Positions 44,801 through 51,464 of a stretch of 64,000 nt of DNA are shown here, piece by piece. This DNA is from Candidatus Melainabacteria bacterium (GTDB lineage Bacteria; Cyanobacteriota; Vampirovibrionia; Obscuribacterales; Obscuribacteraceae). The stretch is from positions 434,001-498,000 of the forward strand of contig QKMZ01000001.1 in assembly GCA_003242885.1 (NCBI GenBank). The letters are read 5' to 3'. Position 1 is the stretch's first letter; each line of letters opens with the position of its first letter. The notes beneath the pieces were generated by a model that was given only the letters and a program-made list of their open reading frames with translations, was not told the origin of the DNA and did not search any database. A program made the translations under genes and the position numbers.

Positions 44801-45197
44801 TGATTGGGCCAGTCACCCTGATGTGGTTGAACATTTGGTACGGCAAGGTGAACGCTGGATTGACAAATTCTATGACAGCGATCTGTTCCTTCTGATGAAG
44901 AATGCACGTCGGCGCTTACATGAAATTCCATACTTCAGCTATGTTGATGAAGGACTTGAAGACAAGCGTCCTGACTTGCTGATTGAAGATAAAGATGGCG
45001 AGTGGCATTTGGTCGACTACAAGATCGACAGTTTTCCCATTGCCAACCTTGATGCTCAGGCTGCAGAACACTTACCGCAGATGCTTGGATATGTTCGCGA
45101 TTTGAGATCAATCACTGGTATCAATTGCACCGCGCATCTATTCTTTGCGAATCACGGTCTGCTCCACAAGCTTAAAGCTGAAGTGCTATCGACATAA
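41832..45197 (+). CDS. addA: AddA-type ATP-dependent helicase/nuclease
   Basis: 1,121 residues. A full UvrD-like SF1A helicase: LTEQQREAVYS (Q motif), Walker A VSAGAGSGKTHVLVERY, motif Ia VAVTFTKKAASEMRTRL, motif II ILVDEFQDTN, motif III LIGDDKQSIYKFQGA, motif IV LNKSFRSHPDLV, motif V KLMTIHASKGLEFPVVILP and motif VI RLLYVAMTRPRDYLAL. The C-terminal nuclease has RPDLLIEDKDGEWHLVDYKID with Asp and Lys in place, then a Gln/Tyr region. The ATG follows AAGAGGTCGCA. It should be made in equal amount with AddB. Both nuclease domains are complete, so both strands can be cut. Confidence 0.9.
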   Translation: MSQLTEQQREAVYSIDKNVLVSAGAGSGKTHVLVERYIEVLRSNPELTVADIVAVTFTKKAASEMRTRLKARFQALKDESQGEESQRWLLCVADIDGARIGTIHSLCDSILKSFPVEGGVDPKFEVLDDIERAELCEDSISEALRDAISNRGVEHDLLDLFSIDEVKGWLLDILNSSLQFGEVIDKMGDTSDEAMKERFEKLLLWARKRAICQIVSDPLWSVALAHVLENPWKPGTDLEDIRQAYAALAEGIDRASLLETVTEESWSYVYGLFEHPSPGNKGGKEAMDLRHKMKDLKMAVDKAVKKVPSGLKESDTEAFHLIRAFVSMAKRTIEIYERKKKIVHKLDYDDLIRYTFDALNQPGSPARQHFNDSLRAILVDEFQDTNATQARLVASLAGEKTRLFLIGDDKQSIYKFQGADVSNFNEWKNALNGAPSNVCIDFLQGEKNVIPLNKSFRSHPDLVHGVNAIFADLLDPGADPQIYRASFESLNPHRERIVDTERTEVLYFDSSITENVEQKKAFETELICQWIEEKVRLQIPIQLKDGSASRPARFGDFAILVQKNDHFASLEESLTRHAIPFVTLGGKSFLMRQEVFDIENLLRFLDNEFDSHSLLGALRSPLFSITDDIIHQLVTDEGNPRNPNIWELLCRVSDQKKPGFEVCRQAVAHLRKLKESAQLRTLGELIREILTLTDYDTVLLSSKNGRQRSRNVWKLVQLATANESLSPGDFARRLSLMREHRVKQADAPLQTDDVVKLMTIHASKGLEFPVVILPFLSSKIDPRYKKLLFHKQYGIALNTDRSVSASKDKDQNTPSWFQLVKLVDTDMEAEEKKRLLYVAMTRPRDYLALFIDSNQTSRFNSFSAWLYDHLVPADYAGDERITFDLSDGSKVALRRYEPVPKLPAEVESLSLIEELDEAKKVLKLDLIEPILDSEATLRAPTSRRITPGKHGVQLDARLVGTYFHSLMEHMLVRLEKPQRWLFEEVALSQGDWASHPDVVEHLVRQGERWIDKFYDSDLFLLMKNARRRLHEIPYFSYVDEGLEDKRPDLLIEDKDGEWHLVDYKIDSFPIANLDAQAAEHLPQMLGYVRDLRSITGINCTAHLFFANHGLLHKLKAEVLST

Positions 45198-45242
45198 GGG
45201 AGTCGAACACTGCGATTTTGAATAGTCCATGCGCTAAAAGCC

Positions 45243-46019
45243 TTAAGTTACTCGGGCTTGCACCTTATTCCAGTAGAAGTTAAACCGTCGAGCGATGCGC
45301 AGGCGAGTTTTTTTGGCTTTTTGGCGCACAATTTTGATGCAATCGAATTCGTTTATTCTTGGCAGATTTGAACATCCCATTGCTGCTTCTGATGGAAGTG
45401 TGTCGATCATTGGATTTCTCCAATGGGTTATAACAGTGTGGTCAAACTCAATTCCGATTACGATGTGATCTCGAATATATTCCTCGGCATCACGCCCGTG
45501 CAAACCAGTTTTCCGAGCGTCGACGCCAACTTTCCTTCCAACTTTGTTATTGGATAAGTCCCGATGTCTATCGCGTAAATCACGCTCAGAAACTCCGTCT
45601 CTGTCAAATAGCCATTCTGTGAATTCGTTGGCTACGAATAATTTGTCTGAAAGAAAGTCTCCCAGCTCATATGCTGCAAGCGCAGAACCATAGCTGTGCT
45701 GAAAGCCATTAATCTTGTCGCGCCAAACAGGGAAGCTGAGCGTTTTGTAGTTCTGCACGAAAGTTTGTGCAAAGTAGGAATCAATTGTCGGTGGCAAATT
45801 GAATTGTTTGTCGGATTTGAAAACATGAAGCATCAAGTCTTTTCCCATCACTTCATGCTCTGCCAATGAAACGCGCCAAAGAATAGAAAGCACGTAGCCT
45901 CCTAGTACTGCGGCGCTTAGCACCATCAAAGAGAGTGCAGCAATGGCAATCTTCATTTGATTTGGACTTAGTGATTTCTTGTATTTCTGAAGCGACTTCA
46001 CTTTCGGAATTGGTTTCAT
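45243..46019 (-). CDS. Membrane-anchored protein with DUF6973-like region
   Basis: 258 residues from the ATG after TGAGG; an ATG 8 codons earlier has no ribosome site. A basic start and one membrane helix (about 24-50, MKIAIAALSLMVLSAAVLGGYVLSILW) anchor it. The outside part has FQHSYGSALAAYELGDFLS, FLFDRDGVSERDLRDRHRDLSNNKVGRKVG, which by pattern resembles the DUF6973 'DaFRHa...DlhNNxvGr' sequences often seen in polymorphic-toxin or peptidase contexts; the conserved His, Asp and Asn pair could form an active site. It ends in a very basic tail (KKTRLRIARRFNFYWNK). That family match is from memory and unsure. The gene is convergent with addA. Confidence 0.55.
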   Translation of the reverse strand: MKPIPKVKSLQKYKKSLSPNQMKIAIAALSLMVLSAAVLGGYVLSILWRVSLAEHEVMGKDLMLHVFKSDKQFNLPPTIDSYFAQTFVQNYKTLSFPVWRDKINGFQHSYGSALAAYELGDFLSDKLFVANEFTEWLFDRDGVSERDLRDRHRDLSNNKVGRKVGVDARKTGLHGRDAEEYIRDHIVIGIEFDHTVITHWRNPMIDTLPSEAAMGCSNLPRINEFDCIKIVRQKAKKTRLRIARRFNFYWNKVQARVT

Positions 46020-46145
46020 GTTTCCAACCTCATTGGATGCCATGCTAGCAATTCAATACATTAAATGGGTTAATCAAAGTTACTGCAAATGGGGGAACAT
46101 CCGCAGTGAACTGACCGTCGGCTGGAGATTTTCACTAACCGGGGG

Positions 46146-46844
46146 CTAATCCACCTTTAGTCGATAACCTACGCCCGGTTCTGTAATTAGGTATTTCGGC
46201 TGTGCTGGGTTTTTCTCTAGTTTGCGGCGCAACTGAGCCATGTACACGCGCAGGTAGTGTGTTTCCCCAGAATATTCGGCACCCCATGCTTCGCGCAGCA
46301 AATGATTATGAGTGACCACGCGCCCAGCATATTTGATTAATGTGGAGAGTAGTTTGTATTCGATTGGTGTGAGATGTAGCTCTTCGCCCTTTCGTGAAAC
46401 CTGGCGTTTGATGAAGTCTACTTCGACATCGCCAAACTTGAATGTCGATTGTGTTTCGCCGTTGGAATTGGTCATCGTTCTGCGCAGCGCGACGCGGGCT
46501 CTCGCCATCAACTCCGCCACTCCGAATGGTTTCGTCAAATAGTCATCCGCGCCCGCATCGAGCGCTTCTACTTTATCTTTCTCTTGCCCTCGTGCAGACA
46601 GCACGATGATTGGAATGGGTGTCCATTCTCTCAATTGTTTTGTAACCTCGAGTCCGTCCATATCCGGTAATCCAAGATCGAGAATGACAATATCCGGCTT
46701 TTCGGAAGCAACTTTGAGCATGCCTTCCTGCCCAGAAATTGCTTCCGAAAAGTCATATCCTTGGCTCGTGAGTGTCATCTTGAGAAAGCGCCTGATTGGT
46801 GCCTCATCTTCTATCACTAATACTGAGACTTTTGACTTTGACAT
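46146..46844 (-). CDS. kdpE: KdpE-like response regulator, OmpR/PhoB family
   Basis: 232 residues: a receiver (acidic pair in LVIEDEAPIRR, phospho-acceptor Asp in VILDLGLPDMDG, Thr/Ser in VLSARGQE, Lys in YLTKPFG) and a winged-helix DNA-binding domain (LTPIEYKLLSTLIKYAGRVVTHNHLLREAWG, then THYLRVYMAQLRRKLE and LITEPGVGYRL). The C-terminal pattern is that of KdpE, which in E. coli turns on the KdpFABC potassium pump. No kdpFABC lies here; the permease upstream is the likely target. It is 9 bases after the kinase gene. Confidence 0.88.
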   Translation of the reverse strand: MSKSKVSVLVIEDEAPIRRFLKMTLTSQGYDFSEAISGQEGMLKVASEKPDIVILDLGLPDMDGLEVTKQLREWTPIPIIVLSARGQEKDKVEALDAGADDYLTKPFGVAELMARARVALRRTMTNSNGETQSTFKFGDVEVDFIKRQVSRKGEELHLTPIEYKLLSTLIKYAGRVVTHNHLLREAWGAEYSGETHYLRVYMAQLRRKLEKNPAQPKYLITEPGVGYRLKVD

Positions 46845-46853
46845 GATTGCCTC

Positions 46854-48371
46854 TTACGCTTTCGTAGCGCTTATTTCCGTTGGCTGCTTCTCTTGCATAT
46901 CTGATACTTCGATGTTTGATTGGTCGATATTAGATTTGTCGATTGGGAGGGTAAACCAAAATGTTGCACCTCCACCTTCTCTAGCTTTGACGCCGAGCTT
47001 GCCCCCATGAGCTTCTACGATGCCCTGGCATATTGCGAGCCCGAGACCAGCACCGCTTGCGCTGGATTTGTTGGTTGCGCGCACAAACTTTTGAAAGATT
47101 TGAGTGTGCAGTTCTTCTGGAATTCCTGGTCCTCTATCACTTACTTCGATTGTTATGAACTCAGGTTCTGATTCGGTCTGCGATGCTTTTAACAGAAGCG
47201 GCGAATCCGGCGGGGTATATTTAAAAACGTTCTCCAATAGATTGATCATCAGCTGTTGCAGTAAGACAGCGTCACCGGAAATCATTGGCAGATCGTCAGG
47301 AATATCTGTTTCGACCAGGCGTGATTCTAATTGCTCTTCGAAGTAGGAAATGACTGCTCCGATGATTTCGTCGACTGGCTGCGGTTCTCTTTTGATCTCC
47401 AGGGCTCCTGATTCAACTCTGGTCATGTCCAGTAGATTACCTACCAATCGGTTTAGTCTGCGTGATTCATTGAAAATTTCTGCGGCAAGTTCTTTGCATT
47501 CTTCTAGATTGACTTCTGCGCCTGCTTCCATAATCCCACTGGCGGCACCGGTGATAGTGGCAAGTGGTGTTCGCAAATCATGAGAGATTGAACTCAACAG
47601 AGAGCTGCGAAGTTGTTCCGATTTTACTTGCACTCTTGCTTGTTCGTTTTCGGCGGATAGCCTGATGCGTTCGCAGGCGGTGGCAAGCTGGGTAGTAAAC
47701 GCTTCGAGCGTGCTCAGCCTTTCCGAATCGCAATGGGCTAAACCTTCCGCGATAAAGACAAATCCAAGCGGAGTATCACTTGCAATTGAACTCTTCAATG
47801 GGATTGAAACAGATTTCAAGCTGCCTGTCGGTTGTTCCAGAACTTCGCCCGGCTGGGCAATGAAAACTGCAACAGGTGTTTCGACCAGCTCCGCAATATG
47901 CTTGCTGGCAATATTTGCAAGAGCCGCAAAATCACGCCCTTCAGCAAGTTCGCGGCTAAAGGAGTAGAGCAGGGAGGTTTGGTGCTCTTTGCGTGTCGCT
48001 AACTCTGCCTGATCATGCGCCGTTGCTGTCAAATTACTGATGACCAGAGCTGTCGTCAACATTACACCGAATGTCAAAAGGTACTGGGAATCAGATACAG
48101 CGAAAGTAAGGTAGGGCGGGATGCAGAAGAAGTCAAAAATGCAAACGCTCATTATTGAAGCCATGATTGCCGGACCTTTGCCAAACTTGATGGCAGCAAT
48201 GACGACTGCCAAGATGTAGAGCATCACAAGGTTTGCGGCGGCGAAGTGCGGCAAAAGCAACCGCGCGATAAACGTCGCTGCCCCGACAATCATCAGGGTG
48301 TAGAGATACCGCATTCGGTTTTCGTGATTCATGTAATGACCCGGACCGGGTTCAATCCACCCGACGTTCAC
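46854..48371 (-). CDS. Truncated KdpD-like sensor kinase (DUF4118-GAF-kinase)
   Basis: 505 residues from a GTG four bases after the permease stop. It has the four-helix membrane part of KdpD (DUF4118: about 20-115, with YILAVVIAAIKFGKGPAIMAS and FDFFCIPPYLTF), a GAF-like domain, HisKA (SSISHDLRTPLATITGAASGIM), and HATPase (LINLLENVFKYTPPDSP, DRGPGIPEEL, SGAGLGLAICQGIV). The N-terminal KdpD and Usp domains of E. coli KdpD, about 390 residues that bind ATP-like or c-di-AMP ligands in the cytoplasm, are missing by nature and not by a frameshift, since the permease ends just before. It probably senses K+ or turgor and controls the regulator downstream. Confidence 0.87.
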   Translation of the reverse strand: MNVGWIEPGPGHYMNHENRMRYLYTLMIVGAATFIARLLLPHFAAANLVMLYILAVVIAAIKFGKGPAIMASIMSVCIFDFFCIPPYLTFAVSDSQYLLTFGVMLTTALVISNLTATAHDQAELATRKEHQTSLLYSFSRELAEGRDFAALANIASKHIAELVETPVAVFIAQPGEVLEQPTGSLKSVSIPLKSSIASDTPLGFVFIAEGLAHCDSERLSTLEAFTTQLATACERIRLSAENEQARVQVKSEQLRSSLLSSISHDLRTPLATITGAASGIMEAGAEVNLEECKELAAEIFNESRRLNRLVGNLLDMTRVESGALEIKREPQPVDEIIGAVISYFEEQLESRLVETDIPDDLPMISGDAVLLQQLMINLLENVFKYTPPDSPLLLKASQTESEPEFITIEVSDRGPGIPEELHTQIFQKFVRATNKSSASGAGLGLAICQGIVEAHGGKLGVKAREGGGATFWFTLPIDKSNIDQSNIEVSDMQEKQPTEISATKA

Positions 48372-48375
48372 GTTT

Positions 48376-50319
48376 CTAGCCTACCAGGATTCGGGGGCGG
48401 CGCGACGGGTCTCGTTCAATCTGGCGCAGGATTTCCCGCGTAAGGGGCGCCGTTTCACCTTCTCCGAGGAAAACGAATTTGAAGACATACCTTAGCGGAT
48501 TACCTTCCGTCCAGCCAAAGTAGGCGTGGGGCAATATCCCCGTCTGGTCACGCAGGTGAAGGAGCAAGGCGGCTATGGCGTTTGGAATGGCTGGACTTGA
48601 GCATCTCAAAACCCTTACACCATCAACCTCTTCGCCGCGAACCATAAGCCGATCGCCTACGAAGTCTGAAGAGTCGCTGAGTTCGACTTCTAAAAAGATG
48701 AATTCAGCTTCTTCATGTGTGAGTTTGTGAATCTTGCGCGTCTCATCTTCTTTGAAGCTATACCTTAGTCCGTTAGGACGGTGAGCAAGCAGTGTGATAC
48801 CGCCAGTCTTCGCCACTGACTCGGCGATATACTTTTGGGCCACTGGATCTAGAGTTACTTCCCCGATGCGCAGTTCGACCGATCTGATTGCTCGGGAGAT
48901 GAACGAAACGATGAGGATCGCACCGATGAAGAAGGATGCGATGTGGAGACCCTCAGGACGCTCAATCATATTCATCACTGAGGTGTAAATGAATAAAAGT
49001 GTGATGAGGAAAAACGCTTTCGACTTCCATTTGAATTGCTGTCTGACGCTTAAGAAGACAGCAAATGCGGCTGAAGTCATCAATACGAGAACCCCAGTAG
49101 CATACGCACCCGCTTGGGCGTCAACATCAGCCCGGAAGATGAGTGTAACTGCAAAGGCGACTGCGCTGAAGAAAAGCACCAGTGGTCTTACAGCTCGTGC
49201 CCAATCGGGTGCCATACCGAATCGCGGTAAGTAACGAGGCACGAGGTTTAGAAGCCCCGCCATTGCGGATGCTCCTGCAAACCAGAGGATAAGAATTGAA
49301 CTTACATCGTAGATTGAGCCGAATGTGTGTCCCAGATACAAATGTGAGAGATATGAGATCGCGCGCCCATTTGCTTCGCCGCCTTCCAAAAACGCTTTAT
49401 CCGGGATCAGTAATGTTGTGGTCAACGAGCTCACAATCAGAAATACGCTCATGATTATTGCTGCGAAAAACAACAGTTTACGAGTGTTCTTTACTCTTCC
49501 TTCGATGTCGTCTGGAGCTCCATCTTTGTCTCCTTTAACAAGTGGCATCACTGCCACGCCGGTTTCAAAACCTGACATGCCCAGAGCTAGTTTGGGAAAC
49601 AGCAATAGACTGACGCCGATCATCATCCACGGCGAACCATGCTGGATTGTGAGCTTTTGATGCCATTGCGAGAAAAGTTCTGGCGCACTTAGGAGGTGTC
49701 GCAAACTTTCTCCAAGGACAATTGCATTGAGGAAAAGGTAAAGTGCGACAACGAGAACGGAGACCCCTATTGCCTCTCGGAAGCCGAGTAAAAATATTCC
49801 ACCAAGTATGCCAATCAATAAAGTGGTCACACCAATTCGATCGAGCATCCATGGAGGACAGGATTTGAGAAGCGGATTTTCGACTATGTGAGCAGTCGCA
49901 TCGGCTGCTGAAAGCGTAATGGTGATGATGAAATCTGTGGCAGCAAAACCCAGTAAAGTAAGAATGAGAGCTTTTCCAAACCACCCTGGCAGCAGCCTTT
50001 CGAGCATTGCAATTGAACCTTGTCCGTGCGGGCTAGATTTCGCGACCATGCGATATACAGGCAACGCACCGATCAAAGTCACTGCAACAAGAACCAAAGT
50101 AGCTAAGGGCGAAAGCAGTCCTGCCGCTAAAAAAGCTATCCCCGGCTGATATCCAAGTGTTGAAAAGTAATCCACTCCTGTAAGACACATCACTCTCCAC
50201 CATTTGTCCTGGTGGTGAGCTTCCGGTCTTTCGTCACTCATTCCTTTGAACAACCAACGCCGCAGCTTATTGCGAGGACTCGCCGCGCGGTGTTCTTGGA
50301 TTGTTAATGTGGAAGTCAT
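48376..50319 (-). CDS. APC-superfamily permease with cytoplasmic C-terminal domain, possible K+ transporter
   Basis: 647 residues from the ATG of [11 protein letters not shown], with AAGG upstream; the frame is open further, but the extra residues are not protein-like. About twelve membrane segments begin at [21 protein letters not shown], with [11 protein letters not shown] and [18 protein letters not shown], a pattern of a bacterial APC group. The last 150 residues are soluble ([21 protein letters not shown] to RRPRILVG), with no clear match. Because the next genes are KdpD/KdpE-like and the KimA/Kup groups of this fold carry potassium, K+ uptake is the best inference; amino acid transport is the alternative. 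The three genes are 4 and 9 bases apart and form one operon. Confidence 0.8.
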   Translation of the reverse strand: MTSTLTIQEHRAASPRNKLRRWLFKGMSDERPEAHHQDKWWRVMCLTGVDYFSTLGYQPGIAFLAAGLLSPLATLVLVAVTLIGALPVYRMVAKSSPHGQGSIAMLERLLPGWFGKALILTLLGFAATDFIITITLSAADATAHIVENPLLKSCPPWMLDRIGVTTLLIGILGGIFLLGFREAIGVSVLVVALYLFLNAIVLGESLRHLLSAPELFSQWHQKLTIQHGSPWMMIGVSLLLFPKLALGMSGFETGVAVMPLVKGDKDGAPDDIEGRVKNTRKLLFFAAIIMSVFLIVSSLTTTLLIPDKAFLEGGEANGRAISYLSHLYLGHTFGSIYDVSSILILWFAGASAMAGLLNLVPRYLPRFGMAPDWARAVRPLVLFFSAVAFAVTLIFRADVDAQAGAYATGVLVLMTSAAFAVFLSVRQQFKWKSKAFFLITLLFIYTSVMNMIERPEGLHIASFFIGAILIVSFISRAIRSVELRIGEVTLDPVAQKYIAESVAKTGGITLLAHRPNGLRYSFKEDETRKIHKLTHEEAEFIFLEVELSDSSDFVGDRLMVRGEEVDGVRVLRCSSPAIPNAIAALLLHLRDQTGILPHAYFGWTEGNPLRYVFKFVFLGEGETAPLTREILRQIERDPSRRPRILVG

Positions 50320-50648
50320 TCTGAGTCGCCTTGGACTGCTCTGACAGGCAGTGCCTGGGTATTCATCAAACTCCCAAACCCATAAAGAACTCATTAGAAG
50401 GCATAAATTGTGCATCAAAATTTCATAAAGACTTTCAAGAGAGAACACCGGAAAGCCATGATGAGTATGCGTTTTAGCGAAGTCTTCCTTTTGCTTTCGC
50501 CTTAATGTGTTCATCAAGATTTCGAGTTGCTGGACTCGTTATCTGGTCGAGCGAAAATTGAACTCTTGCGAGTGTTAGCAAATAAAAAACCAGCGCGAAA
50601 CGCGCTGGTTTTTCAATTATTCAATCCCATGTAGATGGGTTTGTAAGC
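50320..50648. other. Intergenic region with shared terminator
   Basis: 329 bases between same-strand genes. It holds the terminator at 50588-50614 of the genes upstream and, further on, the promoter and leader of the permease operon. No gene is supported. Confidence 0.45.
50588..50614 (-). terminator. Strong bidirectional terminator
   Basis: AACCAGCGCG (50588-50597) and CGCGCTGGTT (50601-50610) form a perfect 10-bp stem with a 3-base loop. A run of As on the left and Ts on the right lets it work in both directions. On the minus strand it lies 38 bases past the stop of the gene at 50649. Confidence 0.9.
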
Positions 50649-50882
50649 CTACTTCGAGGTCTTTTCTGCTTCTGCTGGTTTGGACGCGTCCGCAGCTTTT
50701 GCTACTTCAGCTTTATCTTCGCCTTTAGCTTCAGCTTTGGCTTTGTCTTTGCAGCAATCTTCAGTTGCTTCGGCTTTCTGCTTCTTGGAGCAGCATCCTT
50801 CGCCAGCTACTGCCGGAAGAACGGATGTGCCGACAAATGCAACTGCCAACAGACTCAAAAGGGTTACATTGACTTTCTTCAT
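50649..50882 (-). CDS. Small secreted Lys/Ala-rich protein with two CC pairs
   Basis: 77 residues with a clear signal peptide (MKKVNVTLLSLLAVAFVGTSVLPAVA). The mature part of about 51 residues begins GEGCCSKKQKAEATEDCCKDK and continues in Lys, Ala, Glu and Asp (KAKAEAKGEDKAEVAKAADA). Two neighbouring cysteine pairs suggest metal or sulfur binding. A good ribosome site (GAGAAG) precedes the ATG. It follows the rhodanese gene by 19 bases, so they share a transcript, and the rhodanese also ends in a CC pair. The family is unknown. Confidence 0.7.
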   Translation of the reverse strand: MKKVNVTLLSLLAVAFVGTSVLPAVAGEGCCSKKQKAEATEDCCKDKAKAEAKGEDKAEVAKAADASKPAEAEKTSK

Positions 50883-50901
50883 GGACTTCTCCTGTTACCG
50901 A

Positions 50902-51315
50902 TTAACCACCGCAGCAAGAGCCCGATTTGTGGGTTTGACCTTCGCCTTCGATCTTTAGATCGCGCTCAGCCCAGCTGTCGAAGCCGCCTACGAGCTCTCT
51001 GACCTTATAGCCTTTCTTGGCGAGCTCAAGAGCTGCCCGGGCTGAAAGGTGGCAAACGATGTCGTAGCAATAGACGACTGTCGTTGTGTCCTTAGACAGT
51101 TTATCCAAGTTCTTGTCAAGTTCTTCGAATTTGAGGTTGATTGCGCCAGGAATGTGACCTTTCGCAAAGAGTTCAGGGGTGCGCAGGTCGACGATGGTCA
51201 ACTTTTCGCCCTGTTCGATGGCCATTTTCAGACCGATAGGACCATATTCATAAGCCAGTTTTGCTTCGAAATATGCTGCTGCGTCTACGATTTTGCTAGG
51301 TGCTTCAACGGCCAT
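50902..51315 (-). CDS. Single-domain rhodanese-like protein
   Basis: 137 residues from the ATG after AAGGAGGG. A rhodanese fold: TIVDLRTPELFAKGHIPGAINLKFEEL, then the active loop VVYCYDIVCHLSARAALELAKKGYKVRELVGGFDSWAE. The Cys in VVYC is at the catalytic place; a second Cys (DIVC) is close by. An N-terminal helical part (AAYFEAKLAYEYGPIGLKMAI) is added, and the C-terminus is GSCCGG. Rhodaneses carry persulfide sulfur. No signal peptide is seen, unlike the small CC protein after it. Transfer of sulfur or handling of a thiophilic metal is likely, but the substrate is unknown. Confidence 0.88.
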   Translation of the reverse strand: MAVEAPSKIVDAAAYFEAKLAYEYGPIGLKMAIEQGEKLTIVDLRTPELFAKGHIPGAINLKFEELDKNLDKLSKDTTTVVYCYDIVCHLSARAALELAKKGYKVRELVGGFDSWAERDLKIEGEGQTHKSGSCCGG

Positions 51316-51464
51316 AAACCCTCCTTGCACGATGGGATGCATCGCGGTGGTGTAATTAAAACTGCAACTGACCATAATGGTAGTTATCTATAGTGCATTT
51401 TCGCAAGTAGGCACCGGAATGTTGTGTAGTATGCGTTTGGATACCACCCTTGCAGCCCTGTGTG

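Noticed and set aside
46854..48371. The KdpD-like gene as a frameshifted remnant of a full-length KdpD
   Set aside because: The permease ends only four bases before it, with no leftover KdpD N-terminal coding sequence in any frame, so the short form is natural.
50320..50517. A longer N-terminus (66 more residues) for the APC permease
   Set aside because: The extra stretch is rich in His, Cys and Trp and is unlike family members. The ATG at 50319 gives a normal start.
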